From UBA7239 sp035430165 (GTDB lineage: Bacteria; Pseudomonadota; Gammaproteobacteria; Pseudomonadales; UBA7239), in the NCBI GenBank assembly GCA_035430165.1, contig DAOMGE010000026.1, forward strand, positions 1-38,698: a stretch of DNA of 38,698 bases, in the 5' to 3' direction. This document shows positions 17,251 to 24,257 of this stretch, one piece after another; the stretch's first letter is position 1; every line of letters begins with the position of its first letter. The position numbers were made by a program, and so were the translations under genes. Below the pieces are notes generated by a model. The model was not told the origin of the DNA. It did not search any database and worked only from the letters and a program-made list of their open reading frames with translations.

Positions 17251-18693
17251 ATGAGCGACAAGAGCAAGGCAACACCTGTTACCGACGATAACACGATTAA
17301 ACCGTGGGGCGGCCGTTTCAGTGAAGCGACAGATGCCTTTGTGGAGCGTTTTACCGCCTCAGTGGTATTCGACCAGCGTTTGTACCGCCATGATATCCGC
17401 GGTTCGCTGGCGCATGCCCTGATGCTGAACCAGTCAGGCATTCTCACCGATGACGAGTTTGCGGTGATCGAAAAAGGTCTCGGCGATATTCTGGCGCAGA
17501 TCGAGCGCGGCGAATTCAACTGGTCGATCGCGCTGGAAGATGTACACATGAACATCGAGGCGCGCCTCACCGACGCCATCGGCATTGCCGGCAAGAAATT
17601 GCACACCGGGCGCTCGCGCAATGACCAGGTGGCCACGGATGTGCGCTTGTACCTGCGCGACGAAATTGACAACATCCGTTGCGAAATGACGCGCCTGCAA
17701 CGCGGTCTGGTCGAGCTGGCCGCACGTGAACATGCGACCATCATGCCCGGCTTCACCCATTTGCAAACGGCACAGCCGATCACATTCGGCCATCACATGC
17801 TGGCGTGGAATGAAATGCTGGAGCGTGATTACGGCCGTCTCGTGGATTGCCAGAAACGCCTGAACCAGTCGCCGCTGGGTGCAGCGGCACTGGCCGGTAC
17901 CACGTATCCGATTGATCGCCATCTCACGGCGTCCTTGCTCGGTTTTGAACGACCGACCGAAAATTCACTCGATTCGGTGAGCGACCGCGATTTCGCCATT
18001 GAATTCTGTTCCGCCGCCGCGCTGATCATGACGCATCTGTCGCGCATGTCGGAAGAGCTGGTGTTGTGGACATCGGCACAATTCAATTTTGTGCAGTTGC
18101 CGGATCGTTTCTGTACCGGTTCGTCGATCATGCCGCAGAAAAAAAATCCGGATGTGCCCGAGCTGGTGCGTGGCAAGACAGGTCGCGTCAATGGCCATCT
18201 GATTGCCTTGCTCACGTTGATGAAAGGCCAGCCACTTGCGTACAACAAGGACAACCAGGAAGACAAGGAACCCTTGTTTGATGCCATTGATACGGTGAAA
18301 GATTGCCTGCGTGCCTTTGCGGACATGATTCCGGCCATCGAACCGAAACGTGATGTCTTGTACGAAGCGGCGCGGCGTGGTTTTGCCACCGCCACCGATC
18401 TTGCGGATTATCTGGTGCGCAAGGGGGTGGCGTTTCGCGATGCCCACGAAATTGTCGGCAAGGCTGTCGGTCACGGCGTTGCCACCGGCAAGGATCTGGC
18501 CGAGATGTCACTCACGGAATTGCAATCGTTTGGTGCGATGATCGAAAGCGATGTGTTTGCCGTGTTGACGCTTGAAGGCTCTGTCAATGCGCGTAACCAC
18601 ATCGGTGGCACTGCGCCGCCACAGGTGAGGGAGGCCAGCGAACGCGCCGCTGCGCGCCTCGATGCGCGCGGTGGTTGTCGGCCCCCCCTATAA
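17251..18693 (+). CDS. argH: Argininosuccinate lyase
   Basis: Last step of arginine synthesis: splits argininosuccinate into arginine and fumarate; cytosolic homotetramer. The opening KPWGGRFSEATDAFVERFTASV is typical. The substrate loop GSSIMPQKKNPD (about residue 290) contains the flexible signature of the fumarase/aspartase superfamily, and TAQPITFGHH near 170 carries the conserved His. ATG at 17251 is the natural start. At 480 aa it is somewhat longer than the usual 460-470. The last residues and the stop codon (RPPL, TAA at 18691-18693) are read from a dispersed palindromic repeat that begins at 18682. The tail lies beyond the conserved core, so activity should be unaffected. Confidence 0.96.
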   Translation: MSDKSKATPVTDDNTIKPWGGRFSEATDAFVERFTASVVFDQRLYRHDIRGSLAHALMLNQSGILTDDEFAVIEKGLGDILAQIERGEFNWSIALEDVHMNIEARLTDAIGIAGKKLHTGRSRNDQVATDVRLYLRDEIDNIRCEMTRLQRGLVELAAREHATIMPGFTHLQTAQPITFGHHMLAWNEMLERDYGRLVDCQKRLNQSPLGAAALAGTTYPIDRHLTASLLGFERPTENSLDSVSDRDFAIEFCSAAALIMTHLSRMSEELVLWTSAQFNFVQLPDRFCTGSSIMPQKKNPDVPELVRGKTGRVNGHLIALLTLMKGQPLAYNKDNQEDKEPLFDAIDTVKDCLRAFADMIPAIEPKRDVLYEAARRGFATATDLADYLVRKGVAFRDAHEIVGKAVGHGVATGKDLAEMSLTELQSFGAMIESDVFAVLTLEGSVNARNHIGGTAPPQVREASERAAARLDARGGCRPPL

Positions 18694-18734
18694 AATAGGG
18701 GAGGTGTCGAGCATAGCGAGACGGAGGGGTCATG
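18682..18734 (-). repeat. Dispersed palindromic repeat, GGGGAGG type, minus orientation
   Basis: Read on the minus strand it starts CATGACCCCTCCGTC, has a small inner hairpin, then ACACCTCCCC with a stem closing on a GGGG run. It is nearly the same as the copy at 10643. It overlaps the 3' end of argH and pairs head to head with the next copy through GGGGTCATGACCCC. Confidence 0.85.
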
Positions 18735-18779
18735 ACCCCCTCGGCTCTGCGAGCCACTCCCCCTGCTTCGCAGGGGGAG
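18731..18779 (+). repeat. Dispersed palindromic repeat, GGGGAGG type, plus orientation
   Basis: It starts CATGACCCCCTCGGC with a GGCTC/GAGCC inner hairpin, then CTCCCCCTG, a TTCG loop and CAGGGGGAG. It is a diverged copy of the 10643 element, in inverted orientation to its neighbour, and fills the space before fieF. Confidence 0.8.
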
Positions 18780-18801
18780 ATTTGAACCAGAAAGGAACAA
18801 C

Positions 18802-19695
18802 ATGCAAAATAATTTCGGCACATCGATAGAAATCAGTGCAGAAAACCAGCGGTTGATGAAAATTGCCGGCATGGCCTCGGTAGCGGTCGCCTCGTCGCTG
18901 ATCGCACTGAAACTGGTTGCCTGGATGATGAGCGGTTCCGTGAGCTTGCTGGCGTCGCTGGTGGATTCGACGATGGACAGCCTGGTATCGCTGGTGAATT
19001 TTTTTGCCATCCGTTACGCGATGGAACCGGCAGACGAAGAACACCGTTTCGGTCACGGCAAGGCGGAGGCAGTGGCTGGCCTGATCCAGGCAGCATTTAT
19101 TACCGGCTCTGCCGGTTTTCTCTTCCTGCATGCCATCGACAAGATGTTGCATCCGCATGCTATTACCCATGCGGGCATCGGCCTCGCGGTGATGGGTGTG
19201 TCACTGGTGCTGACGATTGCGCTGGTGTTGTTGCAGAAACAGGTGGTGAAAAAAACGCGCTCGACAGCTATCGAAGCCGACTCCCTGCATTACTTCAGCG
19301 ATATCCTCGCCAATGCCAGTGTCATGGTGGCCTTGCTGATGGCGCAATGGGGTTTCCAGAATATCGATGCCATTCTCGGCGTGATTATTGCGGCGTTTAT
19401 TGTGCACAGCGCCTGGCAAATCGGCAGTCGCGCCCTCGGTCTGTTGCTCGATGCGGAAGTGGGCCCGGAAGTCTGGAAAATTGTCGAGCAGATCGTCAAT
19501 GAAAATCCGGATGTGCGCGGCCACCACCAGTTGCGCACGCGCGAAGCCGGCCATGTCATGTTTGTGCAATTGCACATCGAGATCGACAAACACATGACGC
19601 TGTTGCAGGCACATGCGATCACCGAAGAAATTGAAGACGCCATCAGGGCGCGCTTCCCGAATGCCGATGTGCTGATCCACACGGATCCGGTCTAG
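18802..19695 (+). CDS. fieF: Cation diffusion facilitator, FieF-like
   Basis: Proton-coupled exporter of divalent metals (iron, zinc, cadmium) in the inner membrane; 297 aa. Six helices span about 15-205. Transport-site residues are seen as Asp pairs in LVDSTMDSLVS (about 54 and 58) and His/Asp in DSLHYFSDILAN (about 160-165). HRFGHGKAE follows helix 2, a hallmark of the FieF/YiiP branch. The C-terminal cytoplasmic ferredoxin-like domain (about 210-297) has His-rich metal sites (VRGHHQLRTREAGH, VQLHIEID). The start at 18802 has AAAGGA upstream (18791-18796), just after a pair of palindromic repeats. A PPTase gene follows 11 bases after its stop. Metal preference is inferred from family only. 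Confidence 0.9.
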   Translation: MQNNFGTSIEISAENQRLMKIAGMASVAVASSLIALKLVAWMMSGSVSLLASLVDSTMDSLVSLVNFFAIRYAMEPADEEHRFGHGKAEAVAGLIQAAFITGSAGFLFLHAIDKMLHPHAITHAGIGLAVMGVSLVLTIALVLLQKQVVKKTRSTAIEADSLHYFSDILANASVMVALLMAQWGFQNIDAILGVIIAAFIVHSAWQIGSRALGLLLDAEVGPEVWKIVEQIVNENPDVRGHHQLRTREAGHVMFVQLHIEIDKHMTLLQAHAITEEIEDAIRARFPNADVLIHTDPV

Positions 19696-19706
19696 GGTAT
19701 TGCGTC

Positions 19707-20465
19707 GTGGCGATCCCGGCAGCGCCTGCACGATTACCGGCCAACAGCATCCATCTCTGGCTTGCGCCATTTCCTGAAAATATTTCCACGGCGCTGCTGG
19801 CGTGTGTCACACCGGAAGAACACAGGCGTGCGGCGACATTTGCCAGCAAGCGTCGACAGACTGAATGGCTCACGGGTCGCGCCCTGTTGCGGCAGTGCCT
19901 CGCGTTTTATACCGGGCAAGATGCCCTGTCACTGGTGTTTGGCAAAACCGGTGCGGGCAAACCGACACTGGATCTGGACGATGCGCCTGCGTTTAACCTG
20001 AGTCACGGTCCGCGCTGGATTGCCTGCGCCGTTTCACATGCGGCAAACATTGGCATTGATGTGGATTGCACCGCGCGGCGCAATCGCCTGCACGATATCA
20101 CCGCGCGTTATTTTCATCCGCTGGAGCAGGCCGTGTTGCAGCAATCCGCCGACGAAAATGCATTCAGGAACGGTTTTTTTGCCCGCTGGTGCCTGAAAGA
20201 AGCCTATATCAAGGCGCGTGGCGAGATGATCAACAGTGTGCGCCTGCACGACATTGCGTTTGGGGTGGGCGATGGCACGTGCAGTGCCTTGTTTGCCTTG
20301 CCAGCGGGTGAATCATGGCAGTTCCGTCACTGGCAGTTTGGTGGTGATCACCATCTGGCACTGGCGTGTGAATTGCACACACCGGATACGCCAATGCGCG
20401 TCGATGCGGTGTTATGGGATCCGGCATCATGCGAGCGGCAGGATGTCAGTCACTGGTTTGGTTGA
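19707..20465 (+). CDS. Sfp-type 4'-phosphopantetheinyl transferase
   Basis: Activates acyl or peptidyl carrier proteins by attaching the phosphopantetheine arm of coenzyme A; 252 aa, pseudo-dimeric Sfp type. The first half has FASKRRQTEWLTGRALLR near 50-66. The magnesium and CoA site is GIDVDC near residue 115, followed by the catalytic WCLKEAYIKARG near 162-173. FNLSHG, the conserved CoA-contact His segment, is near 97. It starts with GTG at 19707, since no ATG is available in the right place, and follows fieF after 11 bases. No polyketide or peptide synthetase is present in the window, so its partner lies elsewhere; fatty-acid ACP is also possible. Convergent with the next gene, five bases apart. 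Confidence 0.9.
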   Translation: MAIPAAPARLPANSIHLWLAPFPENISTALLACVTPEEHRRAATFASKRRQTEWLTGRALLRQCLAFYTGQDALSLVFGKTGAGKPTLDLDDAPAFNLSHGPRWIACAVSHAANIGIDVDCTARRNRLHDITARYFHPLEQAVLQQSADENAFRNGFFARWCLKEAYIKARGEMINSVRLHDIAFGVGDGTCSALFALPAGESWQFRHWQFGGDHHLALACELHTPDTPMRVDAVLWDPASCERQDVSHWFG

Positions 20466-20470
20466 CGGCG

Positions 20471-22054
20471 TTATTTGCCTCGCCACTGGACGTGGTAAAG
20501 ATCATGACGCCGATCGCGCAGGTTTTGTACCGTGCCGGTATTGCGCGCCATCTGCAGCGTTTCCAGCCGCAAATCCGCAATCGCCACCGTTTCCACATTG
20601 GGTGTGGTATCCGCCGCAATGCCATCGCGCGCGAATGAAAAATCGCACGGCGTGAGAATGCAGCTTTGCGCATACTGGATATCCATGTTCGCCACGTTCG
20701 GCAAATTGCCGACGTTGCCAGACATCACCACATACATCTGGTTTTCCACAGCGCGCGCCTGGCAGCAATACCGCACCCGTAAATAACTCTGGCGCTCGTC
20801 GGTGCAGAACGGCACAAACAGTATCTTGACGCCCTGGTTTGCAAGGTGGCGCGCGAGTTCGGGAAATTCGGAGTCGTAACAAATCAGGACACCGACAGGC
20901 CCGCAGTCTGTGTCGATAGCATTCAGCTTGTGACCGCCCTTGATATTCCACCAGTACACTTCATTCGGTGTCGGATGGATTTTCGATTGCTCATGCACGC
21001 GACCATCGCGCAGGAATATGTACGCGACATTCTCGACACGGTCGTCGGCGACACGCGTGGGATGTGAGCCGCCGATAATATTGATGTTATAGCGCAAGGC
21101 CATGTCGCGCATCGCTTCAATAAAACGCGGCGTGTATTTTGTCAGCGCTTCAATGGCCTCGGTAGAATTGAGCTCCTGGTTTTCAATTGACAGGACCTGC
21201 AGGGAAAACATTTCAGGGAAGACAACAAAATCACCACTGTATTCAGCGACCACATCCACAAAGTAGCGGACATATTCCAGGAATTCGTCAAAAGAATTCA
21301 CTTTGCGCTGCATGAACTGCACGGTGCCGATGCGAACGGTATCCGACAGGCGATTGCCATAATTCTTGGCGCGTTTTTTTTCATTGTCAGACGGCTCTTG
21401 TGGATTGCGCCACACCAGATGCACACCATAACCCAGCGATTGCTTGTCGGATTCCATGTAGCCTTGCATGATGCCAATGACTTCAAAACCGTTCCGCAAC
21501 TGGAAAGACAACACCGGATCCGTCTGCTTGCCCTGCACAATCTGTTCGACGTACTGCTCTACGCTGTCAAATTTCTGCAGGCGCTTTGACAGTGATGGCA
21601 GGCGTCCCACAAACACAATGCCCTTGAGCCGCAAGTTCTTGCACAATGCCTTGCGTTCGTTGTAAAGGCGCTGCCCCAGACGATAACCCTGGTAACCGGG
21701 ATCGACACAAACTTCCATGCCATAGAGCCAGTCACCGTTCGGGTCGTGTTTCGATGCATAGCCATTGCCAGTGATTTCAATCCAGGCATGCTTGCGCAAT
21801 GCAATCTTGCCGCTGATGCGAAAGGTCGCGCAGTAACCGACCACCTTGTCGTCGACGGTAACGACAAATTGTCCCTGCGGAAAATTGTTGATTTGCCCGA
21901 TGATCTCGCTCTCGGTATAGCCGCGCATATCCATGGCGCTGTAGGCGCGATTCGTCAACATGGCGATCGCCTTGACGTCCATCAGGTTGGCATTGCGCAC
22001 CATCAGGCGGCTGCGGGCATCACTCAACTGGTTGTCTTTCTTTTGTGTATTCAT
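20471..22054 (-). CDS. GNAT acetyltransferase - carbon-nitrogen hydrolase fusion
   Basis: A two-domain protein of about 527 aa. Residues about 15-200 form a GNAT domain with the acetyl-CoA loop DPGYQGYRLGQRLY. Residues about 235-510 form a nitrilase-superfamily hydrolase with the catalytic triad Glu (FPEMF), Lys (QSKIHPTP) and Cys (LICYDSEFPE), followed by RYCCQARAVENQMYVV. This architecture is known in many bacteria, but its substrate is not established to my knowledge; an acylated amine or amide is a reasonable guess. I placed the start at 22054 (MNTQKKDNQ); an ATG at 22090 would add 12 residues, and neither start has a clear ribosome binding site. It is divergent from the PhyH operon, with fewer than 90 bases between them. 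Confidence 0.88.
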   Translation of the reverse strand: MNTQKKDNQLSDARSRLMVRNANLMDVKAIAMLTNRAYSAMDMRGYTESEIIGQINNFPQGQFVVTVDDKVVGYCATFRISGKIALRKHAWIEITGNGYASKHDPNGDWLYGMEVCVDPGYQGYRLGQRLYNERKALCKNLRLKGIVFVGRLPSLSKRLQKFDSVEQYVEQIVQGKQTDPVLSFQLRNGFEVIGIMQGYMESDKQSLGYGVHLVWRNPQEPSDNEKKRAKNYGNRLSDTVRIGTVQFMQRKVNSFDEFLEYVRYFVDVVAEYSGDFVVFPEMFSLQVLSIENQELNSTEAIEALTKYTPRFIEAMRDMALRYNINIIGGSHPTRVADDRVENVAYIFLRDGRVHEQSKIHPTPNEVYWWNIKGGHKLNAIDTDCGPVGVLICYDSEFPELARHLANQGVKILFVPFCTDERQSYLRVRYCCQARAVENQMYVVMSGNVGNLPNVANMDIQYAQSCILTPCDFSFARDGIAADTTPNVETVAIADLRLETLQMARNTGTVQNLRDRRHDLYHVQWRGK

Positions 22055-22137
22055 CTGGCCAAGTATCACTGGCCGGGATGACGGAATCATGACAATGGTG
22101 ATACATTAACAAGCAAATACGATAGTGCAACACGGCG

Positions 22138-22815
22138 ATGATACTGACAGAACAACAGAAAGCGCGTTTCGATTTGCTGGGCTACCTGAGCTTTCCGGGT
22201 TTATATGCCGACAGCATTGCAGAAATCCGTGCCGAGTTTGATCGTGTGTTCCGTGAATTCAACGATCAGGTCATGCCGTGGGATCACGTGGTGCATCACC
22301 ATCGCCCGCGCCAGATCATGCCGATGATTGCCGACAAAAGTCCTTACATGCATGCGCTGGCGCATAGCGAAAAATTATCCGCGATTGTGCGCGGCCTGGT
22401 CGGTGAACCGTTTCGCCTGCTCGGCAGCGATGGCAATATCTACGATTGCGGTACACGCTGGCACACGGACATCACCGGTTTGCCCTATAACTGCGGCAAT
22501 GTGAAAATTATTTTTTATTTTGACGAGATGCGCGCTGGCGAAGATGCGTTCCGCATCATTCCCGGCAGCCATCACCACAGCGACCGCTTTGCCAAGAAAC
22601 TCAAAAAACTGGTGAAGACACCGGAAGAAACTATCGGTCTGTCTATCACCGAAATCCCTTGCGCAGAAATCCCGACTACACCCGGCGATGTGGTGGTATT
22701 CGATGCGCGTGCCTGGCATGCGGTGCCGTATGTCGGCAATCGTCGCCACATGATGTCATTCCTGTACGTTGACAAGGATTACCAGGGGCCTGCGACCAGC
22801 GATGATTATCGCTAG
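22138..22815 (+). CDS. Phytanoyl-CoA dioxygenase (PhyH) family protein
   Basis: A non-heme iron, 2-oxoglutarate-dependent oxygenase of 225 aa. Iron ligands are His and Asp in RWHTDITG (about 108-110) and the distal His in ARAWHAVPYV (about 194), with the 2-oxoglutarate-binding Arg just after it (NRRHMMSF). A conserved segment, FRIIPGSHHHSDRF, lies near 140. Family members hydroxylate fatty acyl-CoA, lipids, ectoine and small metabolites, so the substrate is open. It is the first gene of a compact unit: its end overlaps the start of the next gene by 14 bases, which suggests it acts together with the two membrane proteins and the thiolase-like protein that follow. Confidence 0.85.
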   Translation: MILTEQQKARFDLLGYLSFPGLYADSIAEIRAEFDRVFREFNDQVMPWDHVVHHHRPRQIMPMIADKSPYMHALAHSEKLSAIVRGLVGEPFRLLGSDGNIYDCGTRWHTDITGLPYNCGNVKIIFYFDEMRAGEDAFRIIPGSHHHSDRFAKKLKKLVKTPEETIGLSITEIPCAEIPTTPGDVVVFDARAWHAVPYVGNRRHMMSFLYVDKDYQGPATSDDYR

Positions 22816-23509
22816 CAAAAACCTGCGCCTGCCCGTTGTTGTCTTCGGTGAGCTGTATGCCGCGTGCTGGTTGCTGCAGCCGTGGCTCACCGAAAAAATC
22901 CTGCACACCGATAGCAATACGTCCGTGACAGCCCTCGTCGTTTTTTCTGTGGCATGGGTTGGCGTGATCTATGGTTTTTTTTCATTGTGGTCGCGCGGGT
23001 TTTGCCGGATTTCATGGCGCGAGTTGTATGTCTATGTGGGCATGATGTCGCTGATCGGACCGGTGGGTGAAGTGTTCGTCAACAGCCTGTGCCGCCTCGC
23101 AACCGGCTCGCCCTTGTGGGAATACCGTGTACTGCCGGTCGGCCATGGCGACACATCCGCCTATTCTTTTGTCGCCTGGTCGCTGTACGGTTTCTATTTC
23201 TATTTATTGCAGCAACGCCATAACAACATAGGGGGAAAAAACGACGGGCAACTGGCCTTGCGGGTATCTGTGGAAGGACTTGCCCTGGAATTCCTGATGA
23301 ATCTCAGCAGCCTGGCATGCCTGCACGTGCTGGTGTTCTATTATTTTCCACCGGATATGGGGCACCTGACCACACTGCTAGCCGCGCCGTTTTATTTCCT
23401 CGCTGGCTTGCTGATGGTGAAAACCATCAAACGCTTCCAGATCGATCCGGTTTTTTTTGGCACGCTGAGTCTTGTCATCAGCGCCACTTTTGTTTTCCTG
23501 TGTGATTGA
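22802..23509 (+). CDS. Seven-helix membrane protein of unknown family, copy A
   Basis: A 235-aa integral membrane protein that I do not recognise. Seven hydrophobic segments lie near residues 10-30, 40-62, 72-92, 118-138, 155-180, 193-210 and 217-234. Conserved polar motifs shared with the next gene are GPVGEV (about 83), PLWEYRVLPVGHGDTS (about 104-119), SLYGFYFYLL (about 128), LVFYYFPPDMGHLTT (about 178-192) and DPVFFGTL (about 217). Buried Glu, Asp, His and Trp at fixed places in two paralogs suggest a catalytic or ligand-binding membrane site rather than a simple anchor. The ATG at 22802 starts inside the PhyH gene; a start at 22769 is possible but would add non-membrane residues in a long overlap. 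One base separates its stop from copy B. Confidence 0.75.
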   Translation: MIIASKNLRLPVVVFGELYAACWLLQPWLTEKILHTDSNTSVTALVVFSVAWVGVIYGFFSLWSRGFCRISWRELYVYVGMMSLIGPVGEVFVNSLCRLATGSPLWEYRVLPVGHGDTSAYSFVAWSLYGFYFYLLQQRHNNIGGKNDGQLALRVSVEGLALEFLMNLSSLACLHVLVFYYFPPDMGHLTTLLAAPFYFLAGLLMVKTIKRFQIDPVFFGTLSLVISATFVFLCD

Positions 23510-23510
23510 G

Positions 23511-24251
23511 ATGCAAGATCCGGCGATTGAAAATAAAAATCCCGTCAGCATCAAAAAAGTCATGGCTATCGCACTGTGCGGCTATGTCGCGTTGTATCTG
23601 CTGGCACAACACTGGCAGCCTGTGTTCGCCGCGCGCGGATTATCCACTGCCGTTGCCGATGTTCCGGCCCGTGTGCTGTTGAAGTTTTCTGCGGCAGGCG
23701 CCTTCGTTGTCTGCACGGGTTTGCTGTTGTGGACTCGAAAATCCTGTCGACTCGACTGGCGAAAACTGTACGGTTACATGGGCGCGACAGCACTGGTCGG
23801 CCCCGTCGGTGAAGTGGTGTTTAACAATACATTCCGGCTGTTATCCGGCGGGCCACTGTGGCAATACCATATCCTGCCTGTGCACCGTGGTGACACCTCG
23901 CGCTATTCGTTTTTCCTGTGGTCGCTTTACGGTGTCTACCTGTATTTCCTGCACCGGAAAACCACAGCTGCGCCTGGCGAACGAAGGGATTACCTGCTGG
24001 CCCTGTTGATTGCAGTCGATGCGATTTTTCTGGAATTTGTCACTAACATCGGCAGCCTGTTTTATCTCCGTACGCTGGTGTTCTATTATTTCCCGTCGGA
24101 TATTGGTCATCTGACCACTGCGCTGGTTTCGCCATTTTATTTTCTGGGTGGACTGGCACTGGTTCATACCTTGCAACGATTTATCCGTGACCCGGTTTTT
24201 TTTGGTAGCCTCGGCTATCTGGTCAGTTTCACATTTTTCTTCTTGCGGTAA
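23511..24251 (+). CDS. Seven-helix membrane protein of unknown family, copy B
   Basis: Paralog of the preceding gene, 246 aa, with the same seven-helix plan and a slightly longer N-terminal tail. Shared motifs: GPVGEV, PLWQYHILPVHRGDTS, SLYGVYLYFL, LVFYYFPSDIGHLTT and DPVFFGSL. Hand alignment of the stretch from GPVGEV through SLYG shows clearly more than half of positions identical, whereas the N-terminal thirds have drifted. This pattern fits an old tandem duplication with constraint on a central and C-terminal site, perhaps giving a heterodimer. The ATG at 23511 directly follows the previous stop; an earlier in-frame start (23472) would overlap copy A. Six bases separate its stop from the thiolase-like gene. 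Confidence 0.75.
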   Translation: MQDPAIENKNPVSIKKVMAIALCGYVALYLLAQHWQPVFAARGLSTAVADVPARVLLKFSAAGAFVVCTGLLLWTRKSCRLDWRKLYGYMGATALVGPVGEVVFNNTFRLLSGGPLWQYHILPVHRGDTSRYSFFLWSLYGVYLYFLHRKTTAAPGERRDYLLALLIAVDAIFLEFVTNIGSLFYLRTLVFYYFPSDIGHLTTALVSPFYFLGGLALVHTLQRFIRDPVFFGSLGYLVSFTFFFLR

Positions 24252-24257
24252 TCGCCT

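Noticed and set aside
22769..22801. Upstream in-frame start for membrane protein copy A
   Set aside because: It would add eleven residues, mostly polar, and lengthen the overlap with PhyH from 14 to 47 bases; the ATG at 22802 is the simpler choice.
23445..23465. Run of T in both membrane-protein paralogs as a possible terminator
   Set aside because: The T-run encodes the Phe pair of the shared DPVFFG motif and has no stable hairpin before it.
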